Positions 34,799 to 42,976 of a DNA stretch of 64,000 bases are shown here, piece by piece. Positions within the stretch are counted from its first letter, which is position 1. Every line of letters starts with the position of its first letter. A program made the position numbers and the translations under genes. Origin of the DNA: JAVVTR01 sp036653535 (GTDB taxonomy: Bacteria; Bacteroidota; Bacteroidia; Bacteroidales; P3); NCBI GenBank assembly GCA_036653535.1, contig JAVVTR010000003.1:67194-131193 (forward strand), given 5' to 3'. The notes beneath the pieces were generated by a model that was not told where the DNA came from, made no database searches, and saw nothing but the letters and a program-made list of their open reading frames with translations.

Positions 34799-34930
34799 CA
34801 CACATCAAAAGAGGCCCCTGTAAAACGCTCTGCTATGGTAGATAGATTATAATTTATTCTTGCAACATGGCAATAGTTTAAGTGAATAAATAACCTTTTC
34901 AATTTTATTAGAAACCATTCAAATTTTAGT

Positions 34931-35683
34931 ATGAAAACAAAACCCATCCCTCTCACAGTAGAAGTGTGCTTCTGCCCTCTTCTTTTTCCCCATATTCTTA
35001 CTAAGGAAAACTATATAGTGGTGGTGGTGGATATTTGGCGGGCAACTACTTCCATTTGCACCGCTTTCGCTCATCAAGTTAAAGAAATTATTCCCGTTGC
35101 AGGCTCCAATTTAGCAAAAGAATACAAGCAAAAAGGTTATTTGGTTGCCTCAGAATGTAATGGAAAGCGAGAAGATTTTGCCGATTTTGGTAATTCTGCT
35201 TTTAATTTTATGAAAGCGGAACTAAAAGGAAAAACCATAGTTTATAATACTACCAATGGAACCCAGGCCATTATTTTAGCCTCCAAAAATTCATCAGCCG
35301 TAGTTATTGGTGCTTTTTCCAATTTACACGCCTTAGGAGAATACTTACTAAAGCAAAATAAAAACGTGGTTATACTCTGTTCCGGCTGGAAAAATAAATT
35401 TTGTTTAGAAGATAGTTTATTTGCCGGCGCCTTAAGCGAATACTTATTGGGAAGCGCCCTTTTTAAAAGCGAATGTGATTCTGCAAAAGCTTCCCTACTC
35501 CTTTACCAAAGTGCCAAAAACGATTTATTAGGATTTTCACCCCATGCCGTTCATTTTCACCGATTACACGAACGTGGCTTAGAAGAAATAATACCCTATT
35601 CTCTTCTCTTAGACAGTTGTCCTGTTGTACCGATAATGAAAGAAAATAAATTAATTTTAGAATCTGCATTGCTTGAAATATAG
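34931..35683 (+). CDS. comB: 2-phosphosulfolactate phosphatase (ComB-like)
   Basis: 250 residues. Motifs of the ComB family are 'VVVDIWRATTSICTAFAHQ' (near 35-53), 'SECNGKREDFADFGNSAFNF' (about 75-94), 'TTNGTQAI' and 'VILCSGWKNKFCLEDSLFAG'. The archaeal enzyme dephosphorylates phosphosulfolactate in coenzyme M synthesis. In Bacteroidota, homologues are widespread without coenzyme M; sulfolactate or another sulfonate is a possible product, but this is inference. It stands alone between gyrB (divergent) and the porin operon (convergent). A leader of about 125 bases is predicted. Confidence 0.9.
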   Translation: MKTKPIPLTVEVCFCPLLFPHILTKENYIVVVVDIWRATTSICTAFAHQVKEIIPVAGSNLAKEYKQKGYLVASECNGKREDFADFGNSAFNFMKAELKGKTIVYNTTNGTQAIILASKNSSAVVIGAFSNLHALGEYLLKQNKNVVILCSGWKNKFCLEDSLFAGALSEYLLGSALFKSECDSAKASLLLYQSAKNDLLGFSPHAVHFHRLHERGLEEIIPYSLLLDSCPVVPIMKENKLILESALLEI

Positions 35684-35768
35684 ATTATCAACGAATGGAA
35701 ACAATTGCACCTGTGGGTAAATTCTCTTGAAATTTTTATAGAAAGATAAACCTATCAACGTCTCCACG

Positions 35769-35816
35769 AAGGAAAAAATAAGAAAAAGAATTGTATTATT
35801 ACTTTCCTTTTTTTAA
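35769..35816. terminator. Weak bidirectional terminator between comB and the porin gene
   Basis: AAGGAAA and TTTCCTT arms flank an interrupted AT stem and end in T7. It is plausible but the stem is imperfect. Confidence 0.45.
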
Positions 35817-35840
35817 TTATAGAAGCAAACGCCAAACTTT

Positions 35841-37817
35841 TTAATCATAGAAGCGCCAAACTAAGCCAAAACGAACACTTCTATCGTAAAAAGGATAATG
35901 TGGAGTGTACATGTAGTTGTAAGCGATCATTCCTTCTGTCATATTTTGCAATTTCACAAATAAGTTCATTCGCTTAATTTGGAAACTCACAAATAAATCA
36001 ACGACCAAGGCATTCCCTGTTTTTATTTCGTTTTGCCAATAATAACTGGCTGTAGCCGGCATATAGCCATCGGCATAATAAGGCGTATTATAAAAGAAAT
36101 CCAAACCAACCTGTATGGTAGCTAATTTCTTAATAGGAATAATACCATAAATCGATTCTTTTAATGAAAACAAAGGCAAATGCAAATAATTTTCATTGGA
36201 GCTATAAGAAAGCATCAGTAAATTATCCAACCCAACATAACGACCAAAACGCAAATTTTTTCCTATCAGTAAATTAGCAACCCAAAACTTGTCTTGCCCT
36301 TGCACGGGTCCCTCTTTTTTAAAATAAGTGTAATTATCTTTATAACCTGCCTTTAATTTAAACCACCATCCTTTATAATCGAAATTTAAATGAGCATATA
36401 ATTCCGTTTGTGGGCTTAAAGCATTTTCCCAATAAAAATGATTAGAAAACTGATGACTTTGAATCCAATCGGGCATAGCCCTACGTATTCCTACCATTAA
36501 GTCTATTCCATTTCTCTTACTTAAAGATCTTTCACTCCCTTTCCATAAATATTTCACATCCACATATGCGTTAAAATCTTGGTTATTATAGCCTCCTACC
36601 CCATAATCTGCATACAAATCTAATACTACCCTATCTGCAAAATCCATCTGTATTTGAGCAAAAGGAAACCATTGCACCCAATTTTTTTTCAGAATATCAT
36701 CTCTCCATTGTATATATTCGTTTTTAAAACCAGCAGCAAATTTAAATTGATAACGATGTGCTATCCGTTCCATATCTGCACTACTGTAAAATACCCTATT
36801 CGTCATTCTTAAATACAAGGTACTATCAAAGCTACGCTGAGGATTCAAATAAAAGGTGGAATATACCCCATCGGCCAAGGTGGTTTGATCTTTATATCCC
36901 ATTTTCATATCCTTTACCTCAAAAGTGTGAACCAAAAAACCATAGGATTTATCATTTTCTGGCAAAGTATCCTTTTTATCGGCATAAAAATGGTAAGAGT
37001 GTTTGAAAAAATAATTATTCTCCCTCCAACGAGTAGTAGCCGTTGGTAAATTCACAGGAATTCTCAATCGATTTTTTTCTATATGATCGGTAAAGAGACT
37101 ATCCGTTTTTATGCCTCCATTTTCACCTATTTTTTCTACATTACGTATATATCCAAACAAAAGTCTATAACGTCCATCCCTCGAAAAATAATTACCATAA
37201 AAACGAAAATTAATATGATTACTGCTGCTATTTATATAGGCACCCTTACTATCTAAAACATTAAAATCTATAGCTAAATTTAATCCTCTATACACATTTT
37301 GCGTATGAGTAGCCGTAAAATAATTTAAATTTTTACCAAAATTATTAGCAAAGAAAAGAGTAGTATAGGGCGTTTTTGTTTGATAAAATGGCGTGTTTTC
37401 TATGGTATAATTCCACGAAGAAAAAGGATTAGAACGCAATTCAAAACCGGATACTTTTTTAGGATCGTATTCCAAGACTTCATCCGTCATTCCAACCCCA
37501 TTTCTATAGAGCCGGAAATCTTGGTGAGTAAAGGCTTTATCGTAAATTTGAAACCCATGCAAATCGTTTACTACACTGTCTAAGGTAGGAACTCCGCTCT
37601 GCATATAATAATCATAGAAAGTATAGGTTTGCCCTCTCATCTTGGCCATGGCGGCCCGTCTTGCCTTACGAACAGAGTCTCTTTTCCCCGAAGCCGAAAT
37701 AGACAACGCTTCCTCCTGTGCATATAATACAGAAGAAGAAATTCCAGCCCAAGCCAACGACATCGCCACAAGAATCCTCAATAGATTAGCACTCACATAT
37801 ATTCGGGTGTTTTCCAT
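35841..37817 (-). CDS. Putative outer-membrane porin (Porin_10/DUF4289 type)
   Basis: 658 residues with a signal peptide cleaved after 'SSVLYAQ' (about residue 34). A short periplasmic plug-like segment precedes many amphipathic beta strands with alternating aromatics ('YFYWENAL', 'KLKAGYKDNYTYF'), and the terminal residue pattern 'RFGLVWRFYD' ends in an aromatic, as in beta barrels. It resembles the putative porin family common in Bacteroidales. It lies one base after waaA and is the last gene of a six-gene minus-strand run. The cargo is unknown. Confidence 0.85.
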   Translation of the reverse strand: MENTRIYVSANLLRILVAMSLAWAGISSSVLYAQEEALSISASGKRDSVRKARRAAMAKMRGQTYTFYDYYMQSGVPTLDSVVNDLHGFQIYDKAFTHQDFRLYRNGVGMTDEVLEYDPKKVSGFELRSNPFSSWNYTIENTPFYQTKTPYTTLFFANNFGKNLNYFTATHTQNVYRGLNLAIDFNVLDSKGAYINSSSNHINFRFYGNYFSRDGRYRLLFGYIRNVEKIGENGGIKTDSLFTDHIEKNRLRIPVNLPTATTRWRENNYFFKHSYHFYADKKDTLPENDKSYGFLVHTFEVKDMKMGYKDQTTLADGVYSTFYLNPQRSFDSTLYLRMTNRVFYSSADMERIAHRYQFKFAAGFKNEYIQWRDDILKKNWVQWFPFAQIQMDFADRVVLDLYADYGVGGYNNQDFNAYVDVKYLWKGSERSLSKRNGIDLMVGIRRAMPDWIQSHQFSNHFYWENALSPQTELYAHLNFDYKGWWFKLKAGYKDNYTYFKKEGPVQGQDKFWVANLLIGKNLRFGRYVGLDNLLMLSYSSNENYLHLPLFSLKESIYGIIPIKKLATIQVGLDFFYNTPYYADGYMPATASYYWQNEIKTGNALVVDLFVSFQIKRMNLFVKLQNMTEGMIAYNYMYTPHYPFYDRSVRFGLVWRFYD

Positions 37818-37818
37818 T

Positions 37819-39072
37819 TTACAATTCGGAACTCATTTGTTTAAGAACAATCTCTACCGCTCCATCATGAGAAGAAACATACTCTTCTGCTTTAGCAGAA
37901 GATATTTTCCACAGACTGGGATCTTTCAAGGAATTCAACCTATATTCTAATTCTTCTTCATTAGCCACACTAAAAGCACCCCCACAAGAAATCAGATCTA
38001 AAGCTTCTCCAAATTTACCATAATTAGGCCCAAATAAAACGGGAATGCCATATACAGCAGCCTCCAATACATTATGTATTCCCTTTCCAAAGCCTCCCCC
38101 AATATAAGCAATATCAGCATATCTATATATTTTAGAAAGTATGCCAACTTCGTCTATAATCAAAACTTTTACCCTCTCAAAATGAGAAGCATCTATCTCT
38201 CCTTTTTTCACACTACTATAAAGTACTGCTCCCAAAGACTGAAATTCCTTGAGAACTGCATCCAATCGAGATAAATGAATTTCGTGAGGTACTAAAATTA
38301 AGCGACAACCTAATCCCTGTTTTTCTAAATATAATTTTAAAAGTTTTTCATCATTTGGCCAAGAACTTCCTGCTATAATAAGTCGTTTTTGCTGTGCAAA
38401 AGAGGCTATCCAAGGAAAATCCTCTTTGGATTCTTTAATTTTCAACACTCTATCAAATCGTGTATCTCCACTAACCCAAACTTGATTTATCCCCACCTTA
38501 TATAAACACTGTTTTGAAATTTCATTTTGAACAAAAAAACCACTTACGGTTTTTAAATGGCCTACAAACCAAGATCCATAAAAACGGAAAAAATACTGCT
38601 TTGGACGAAATCTAACGGCTACAAAATACACAGGAATGTGCTCTAAAGCCAATTCTTTCAGAAAATTATACCAAAATTCGTATTTAATAAAAATGGCCAC
38701 TTTCGGACGAAGTATCTTCAAAAACTCCCGTGCATTTCCTTTAGTATCTAAGGGTAAATAACAAACTTTATCGGCTAAGGAGTTGTTTTTGCAATGTTCA
38801 TAACCTGAAGGAGAAAAAAAGGTAAGTAATATTTTATACGAAGGATAATGTTCTCTTATGGATTCCATTAATTGAATGCCCTGTTCATACTCGCCCAAAG
38901 AAGCTACATGAAACCAAATTACAGGCGCTTTTTGCTGAACTGCAAACGTTTGAAGTTCTTCTTTCCAGTGTTTATGCCCCTGTGCCAAAGCCTTTGCTTT
39001 AACAGAACGGCAACCGGCTAAACGAATTCCCAAGCCAAATAGTTGAATAAAAAAATCATATAAACACTGCAT
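37819..39072 (-). CDS. waaA: 3-deoxy-D-manno-octulosonic acid (Kdo) transferase
   Basis: 417 residues. The N-terminal segment is a membrane-anchoring helix, followed by the conserved 'ASLGEYEQG' glutamate motif (about 57-65). In the C-terminal half are 'GSSWPNDEKLL', 'GGGFGKGIHNVLEAAVYG' and 'LFGPNYGKFGEA', the GT30 CMP-Kdo site. The enzyme links Kdo to lipid A precursor. It lies between trmB (four bases) and the porin gene (one base), in a run with kdsB, so the cluster encodes two steps of Kdo use. Whether it adds one or more Kdo residues cannot be told. The identification is firm. Confidence 0.95.
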   Translation of the reverse strand: MQCLYDFFIQLFGLGIRLAGCRSVKAKALAQGHKHWKEELQTFAVQQKAPVIWFHVASLGEYEQGIQLMESIREHYPSYKILLTFFSPSGYEHCKNNSLADKVCYLPLDTKGNAREFLKILRPKVAIFIKYEFWYNFLKELALEHIPVYFVAVRFRPKQYFFRFYGSWFVGHLKTVSGFFVQNEISKQCLYKVGINQVWVSGDTRFDRVLKIKESKEDFPWIASFAQQKRLIIAGSSWPNDEKLLKLYLEKQGLGCRLILVPHEIHLSRLDAVLKEFQSLGAVLYSSVKKGEIDASHFERVKVLIIDEVGILSKIYRYADIAYIGGGFGKGIHNVLEAAVYGIPVLFGPNYGKFGEALDLISCGGAFSVANEEELEYRLNSLKDPSLWKISSAKAEEYVSSHDGAVEIVLKQMSSEL

Positions 39073-39076
39073 AGAA

Positions 39077-39745
39077 CTATTTTCTTAGCCGGAAAGAAAT
39101 ATATTTTATTTTTTTACCTTCCTGCAACCACCTTTTTTCATAAAAGGTTTGAATGTCCATCATCTCCCGATATGTTTCTTCTGGCGCATATAAATCGGAG
39201 GTATTATCGAGGATAATATGCGCATTTTTTTCCACCACCTGGTGAAAAGTATATTCATAAAGAGCCGTATCATCCGTTTTTAAGTGGATAATACCATCGG
39301 TATCTAATATTTTAGCATATCTCTCTAAAAACGCCGGAGAGGTAAGTCTTTTATTTTCTTTATTAGGTTGTGGATCTGGAAAAGTCACCCATATTTCCGA
39401 TACTTCCTTAGGAGCAAAAATCCGGTCTAAAAACTCTGCCTTGGTACGAAGAAAAGCTACATTTTGCATAGCATTTTCCTCTGCCGTTTTACATCCTCTC
39501 CATAAACGAGCGCCTTTAATATCCATGCCTATATAATTACGATCCGCATGCTTACGAGCTAATTCCACCGTATATTCTCCCTTGCCACAACCAACTTCCA
39601 ATATCAAAGGATTATTATTTTTAAAATAATTTTCTTTCCATTTTCCTTTCCAAGGCGCTTGCCAATCCACCATACAAGCAGGCAATTGAAACAAATTGGA
39701 AAAGTTCAAATTTTCTTCAAATTTTGCTAACTTATTCTTCCCCAA
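39077..39745 (-). CDS. trmB: tRNA (guanine-N7-)-methyltransferase
   Basis: 222 residues. It transfers a methyl group from SAM to G46 in the tRNA variable loop. Motifs are 'EVGCGKGEYTVELA' (SAM loop, about 51-64), 'FPDPQPNKENKRL' (about 125-137, the TrmB signature) and 'TDDTALYEYT'. It sits between the HU-SPOR gene and waaA with gaps of 11 and 4 bases, so it is likely part of the same transcript. The identification is firm. Confidence 0.95.
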   Translation of the reverse strand: MGKNKLAKFEENLNFSNLFQLPACMVDWQAPWKGKWKENYFKNNNPLILEVGCGKGEYTVELARKHADRNYIGMDIKGARLWRGCKTAEENAMQNVAFLRTKAEFLDRIFAPKEVSEIWVTFPDPQPNKENKRLTSPAFLERYAKILDTDGIIHLKTDDTALYEYTFHQVVEKNAHIILDNTSDLYAPEETYREMMDIQTFYEKRWLQEGKKIKYISFRLRK

Positions 39746-39756
39746 AACCGACTTTT

Positions 39757-40977
39757 CTATTTTTGTTCAAAAATCCAACAATCCACTTTTCCATCTTCCC
39801 TAACTTTGCTTCTAAACGACAAAGCAGCATCTCTATCCGAAAAACTGTTTATACTTACATAGTACAAATTTTTCTCCGTATTATTTAAGATACAGGGGGC
39901 AAAGCCAGGACGTTGAAATTCTTTCTTTACATTCCGTGCATTGGTCAATTGGGCATAACTACCTGCAATAAGATAATAGCGCCCTTTTATAGGCTTACTT
40001 ACATCCGCAGCCGGTGTTTCTTTCGGTTTTATATTTTGCTGTGCCGTTTTCTCCTTGGTAAGCGTTTTACTTACTGAAGCGCTTTTTCCTATGTCTTGTC
40101 CTTTTTCTATTTCTTCTCTCTTCGCTTTTTCTCCAGCAACTACCGCTTGTGCTATCTGCTGATTTTCTTGATCTAATTGCTCGTTTGCCACCATGTTTTC
40201 GCCCCTATTTTCTTCTAATTCCTCTGTAGAGACCGCTGTCGTTTGCGTTTTACCTATGGCTGGTTCCCCCATTATAATTTCTGTTGGTTCTGCCGTGTTT
40301 TCCGAAAAAGCACCTACAATAGCCTGACGAATAGAGGGTACGAAATAACATATTCCCACTCCAAGAAGAACTACAATGCACAAAAGAATCCACCAACGAT
40401 TCATAAAAGGAATTTTTTCTTTTCCTTCTTGTGTCTTTGCTGTTGTTTTTTTCTCAGACGTATCTTTATTAGGCTGGTTTTTTATAGATTGTATGTATCC
40501 TTGTGTCTCTTGCGGCTTTTGCGGCTTTTGCGGCTCTTGCGGCTTTTCGAATTTCAATGTATTCTTTCCCTTAAAAGCAGCTACAGGCTTTTCGTTTTTG
40601 TTTAGATGCACCTCTACATTTTCCTCCAATCCAAAATTAGAAGATTCTTTTTTTTCCTCATAGAAAGGCCTATATTCTACTTTGCTTCCGTTTACTTCAA
40701 ACATTCCAACTTCAGCAAGAGTAACACATCCTGAAGCTTTCAATTCCTGAAGAATTTTTTTAACCCACTTTTCTATCGCTTCTATCGCTTCGCTTTCGGT
40801 CCAATTTTCTTCAAAAGCCACAAAATTAACAAAGGCCTTGCTTTTAGGGGTCACCTCTTTAAATAAAATGCAAGTCTTATTTTCTTCTTTTGCCATATAA
40901 AAGACGCCCAAACCGGGAATAGCCGCTTCCGTATGTTGTTCTGCAAAAAACTTTTTTAAATAAACTATTACATTCAT
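39757..40977 (-). CDS. HU-CCDC81-like and SPOR-domain membrane protein
   Basis: 406 residues. The first 125 residues form an HU/CCDC81-like pair ('PGLGVFYMAKEENK', 'GCVTLAEVGMFEVNG'). A proline/lysine/glutamine-rich linker ('PQEPQKPQKPQETQ') leads to one transmembrane helix (about 195-215), then a charged linker and a SPOR domain ('GRYYLIAGSYAQLTNARNVKKEF' to the end). The protein therefore spans the inner membrane with a cytoplasmic nucleic-acid-binding-like head and a periplasmic peptidoglycan-binding tail, suggestive of a link between septum and DNA or cell-division factors. It overlaps kdsB by four bases. The function is unproven. Confidence 0.85.
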   Translation of the reverse strand: MNVIVYLKKFFAEQHTEAAIPGLGVFYMAKEENKTCILFKEVTPKSKAFVNFVAFEENWTESEAIEAIEKWVKKILQELKASGCVTLAEVGMFEVNGSKVEYRPFYEEKKESSNFGLEENVEVHLNKNEKPVAAFKGKNTLKFEKPQEPQKPQKPQETQGYIQSIKNQPNKDTSEKKTTAKTQEGKEKIPFMNRWWILLCIVVLLGVGICYFVPSIRQAIVGAFSENTAEPTEIIMGEPAIGKTQTTAVSTEELEENRGENMVANEQLDQENQQIAQAVVAGEKAKREEIEKGQDIGKSASVSKTLTKEKTAQQNIKPKETPAADVSKPIKGRYYLIAGSYAQLTNARNVKKEFQRPGFAPCILNNTEKNLYYVSINSFSDRDAALSFRSKVREDGKVDCWIFEQK

Positions 40978-41726
40978 ACGCCTAATATTTTTCTAATTTT
41001 ATCTATATCCTCCGGTATATCTACCGATACACTTTCGTAGTTGGTTTCCTTAGTAAGTATATGAAATCCATGGTCTAACCAACGTAATTGTTCTAATTTT
41101 TCCGCTTTTTCTAATTCGCTTTCCGGGAGTCTAACCAATAGAGAGAGAACTTCAGGACGATAAGCATACAAGCCAATATGTTTATAAAAATCTGCAAACT
41201 CTAACCAAGAAGCAAGTTCTTTATCACGAAGAAAAGGAAGCGTTTGTCTAGTAAAATAAAGAGCTTCTTTTTTTTGATTACGAACCACCTTAACTACATT
41301 AGGATCCAACAACTCCGCTTGGGTGTCTATTTTTTTTACCAAAGTGGCAATTTGAACTTGCATATCCTCAAAGCAAGAAATTAAAGAAAACAAGGCTTGA
41401 GGCGCAATACAAGGTTCATCTCCTTGTACATTCAAAATAACATCCACCATCCCTATCTGCTTCACTATCTGACTGTACGCTTCCCAACAACGAATGGTTC
41501 CATTGGGCAATGCACAAGAAGTCATACAAACATTTCCGCCAAAATGCTTCACATGATCTGCAATTCGAACATCATCGGTAGCCACATAAATTCCATCTAC
41601 GGAAACGCACCTACTAACCTGCTCATAAACCCTATTTATCATGCTCTTATCCCCGATCTCCACCAAAGGTTTTCCGGGGAAACGAGTAGAAGCATATCGT
41701 GCAGGAATAATAGCTATTACTTTCAT
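40974..41726 (-). CDS. kdsB: 3-deoxy-manno-octulosonate cytidylyltransferase
   Basis: 250 residues. It activates Kdo with CTP to CMP-Kdo, the donor used by WaaA. The 'IIPARYASTRFPGKPLVEI' start (residues 5-23), 'VATDD', 'NVQGDEPCI' and the C-terminal 'GHDVDTPEDI'-like variant 'SVDIPEDIDKI' are conserved KdsB features. It overlaps the HU-SPOR gene by four bases and follows the nucleoside kinase by two bases. The identification is secure. It works with waaA two genes downstream. Confidence 0.97.
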   Translation of the reverse strand: MKVIAIIPARYASTRFPGKPLVEIGDKSMINRVYEQVSRCVSVDGIYVATDDVRIADHVKHFGGNVCMTSCALPNGTIRCWEAYSQIVKQIGMVDVILNVQGDEPCIAPQALFSLISCFEDMQVQIATLVKKIDTQAELLDPNVVKVVRNQKKEALYFTRQTLPFLRDKELASWLEFADFYKHIGLYAYRPEVLSLLVRLPESELEKAEKLEQLRWLDHGFHILTKETNYESVSVDIPEDIDKIRKILGV

Positions 41727-41728
41727 TC

Positions 41729-42346
41729 TTAAAACAAACCGTTAATTTGTGCATCTATACGTTCAATAATAAAGCCCAAGTCTTCCGGCTTTTTACTAAA
41801 ATCTAAGTTGTCCACATCTATCACCAATAATTTCCCTTGATGATAGTTTTCAATCCAAGATTGATAACGTTCATTTAAACTTTTTAGATAATCTAAACGA
41901 ATGCTATTTTCATATTCTCTCCCTCTTTGTTGAATTTGACGAACCAAGGTAGGTACGTCGGCTTTCAAATAAATTAACAAATCAGGGGGTTGTATAAAGG
42001 AATTCATTAATTCAAACAGAGAGGCATAATTTTCAAAATCGCGCGTAGTCATCAAACCCATCGCATGCAAATTCGGAGCAAAAATATAGGCATCCTCATA
42101 AATAGTGCGATCTTGGATCACACTCTTTCCTTTTTTGCGAATATCTACAATTTGCCGGAATCTATTATTCAAGAAATAGATTTGTAAATTAAACGACCAA
42201 CGCCGCATATCCTCATAGAAACTACTAAGATAGGGATTGTCGTCTACTTCTTCAAATAAAGCTTTCCATTTATAATGTTTAGACAACAGGGCTGTAAGGG
42301 TTGTTTTTCCCGAACCAATATTCCCTGCAATGGCAAGATGCATCAT
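41729..42346 (-). CDS. Deoxynucleoside kinase (deoxyadenosine/deoxyguanosine kinase type)
   Basis: 205 residues. The P-loop 'AGNIGSGKTTL' (about 7-17) and 'VIQDRTIYEDAYIF' (with the ERS-type motif as 'QDR') are typical of the dNK/dGK family. A LID-type arginine region is 'QQRGREYE'. The family phosphorylates deoxynucleosides for salvage. It starts the six-gene run ending in the porin, and a possible -7 element lies about 200 bases above. Which nucleoside it prefers is not readable from the sequence. Confidence 0.93.
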   Translation of the reverse strand: MMHLAIAGNIGSGKTTLTALLSKHYKWKALFEEVDDNPYLSSFYEDMRRWSFNLQIYFLNNRFRQIVDIRKKGKSVIQDRTIYEDAYIFAPNLHAMGLMTTRDFENYASLFELMNSFIQPPDLLIYLKADVPTLVRQIQQRGREYENSIRLDYLKSLNERYQSWIENYHQGKLLVIDVDNLDFSKKPEDLGFIIERIDAQINGLF

Positions 42347-42652
42347 AATTTTAATATATTCAAGACCTTTATTTCAATCTAACAGCATACCACTCTTAGA
42401 TATTTTTCAAGATCTATATTTTTTTTATAAAATCGCTACAAAATATTTTAAACTGAATAGAATTCTCGTTATTCTATTCAGTTACAACAAGCATAGTCTT
42501 CAAAAGTATAAAAATATTTTTTACCATTTTACAACTATTCCCAATAACATTACAAATGTACATAAAAAAAATGGGACTACGAAAAAGTAAGTAAAAAGGG
42601 AAAATCCTCACGAATTTTCCCTTTTTACTTACTTTTATATTTCCTAATTTGC
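42347..42652 (-). other. Intergenic region between the dNK operon and DUF3467
   Basis: Holds a candidate -7 element for the dNK operon (TACATTTG, minus strand, 42553-42560) and the long hairpin terminator at 42583-42636. No ORF is supported. Confidence 0.5.
42583..42636 (-). terminator. Long terminator after rpoC-DUF3467
   Basis: A 23-bp perfect stem (42583-42605 with 42614-42636) and an 8-base loop. The arm sequences contain GTAAGTAAAAAGGG, and U-rich sequence follows on the minus strand. It closes the ribosomal protein/RNA polymerase transcription unit. Confidence 0.9.
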
Positions 42653-42967
42653 TTATGCTTCTGCAGTAGGTATACCTCCTAAAAATTTCACATTATCAAA
42701 TTCTGGTTCGCTTATTTCTCCGAATTTTTCCTCATACTTTCTCACATTATCCGATAACGCACGCAACAAACGTTTGGCATGTTGCGGAGTTAGTATAATA
42801 CGTGATTTTACTTGTGCTTTAGGCACCCCGGGCATTACCCGTATAAAATCCACTATAAATTCGGCCTGCGAATGAGTAATCATAGCTAAATTAGCATAAA
42901 TTCCTTCGGCTACCTCGGCATTCAATTCAATATCAATTTGTCCTTCTTTGTGCTTGGTATTTTCCAT
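42653..42967 (-). CDS. DUF3467 protein
   Basis: 104 residues with the DUF3467 pattern 'EVAEGIYANLAMITHSQAEF' and 'PGVPKAQVKSRIILTPQHAKRLL'. It sits nine bases after rpoC, as is usual in Bacteroidetes, and ends at the large terminator. The conserved pairing with RNA polymerase suggests a link to transcription, but no function is proven to my knowledge. There is no signal peptide or membrane segment. Confidence 0.9.
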   Translation of the reverse strand: MENTKHKEGQIDIELNAEVAEGIYANLAMITHSQAEFIVDFIRVMPGVPKAQVKSRIILTPQHAKRLLRALSDNVRKYEEKFGEISEPEFDNVKFLGGIPTAEA

Positions 42968-42976
42968 TTTCCTCTG

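Noticed and set aside
40243..40663. Two cysteine-rich plus-strand frames opposite the HU-SPOR linker
   Set aside because: Their composition reflects the proline/lysine/glutamine repeat on the coding strand. They are not genes.
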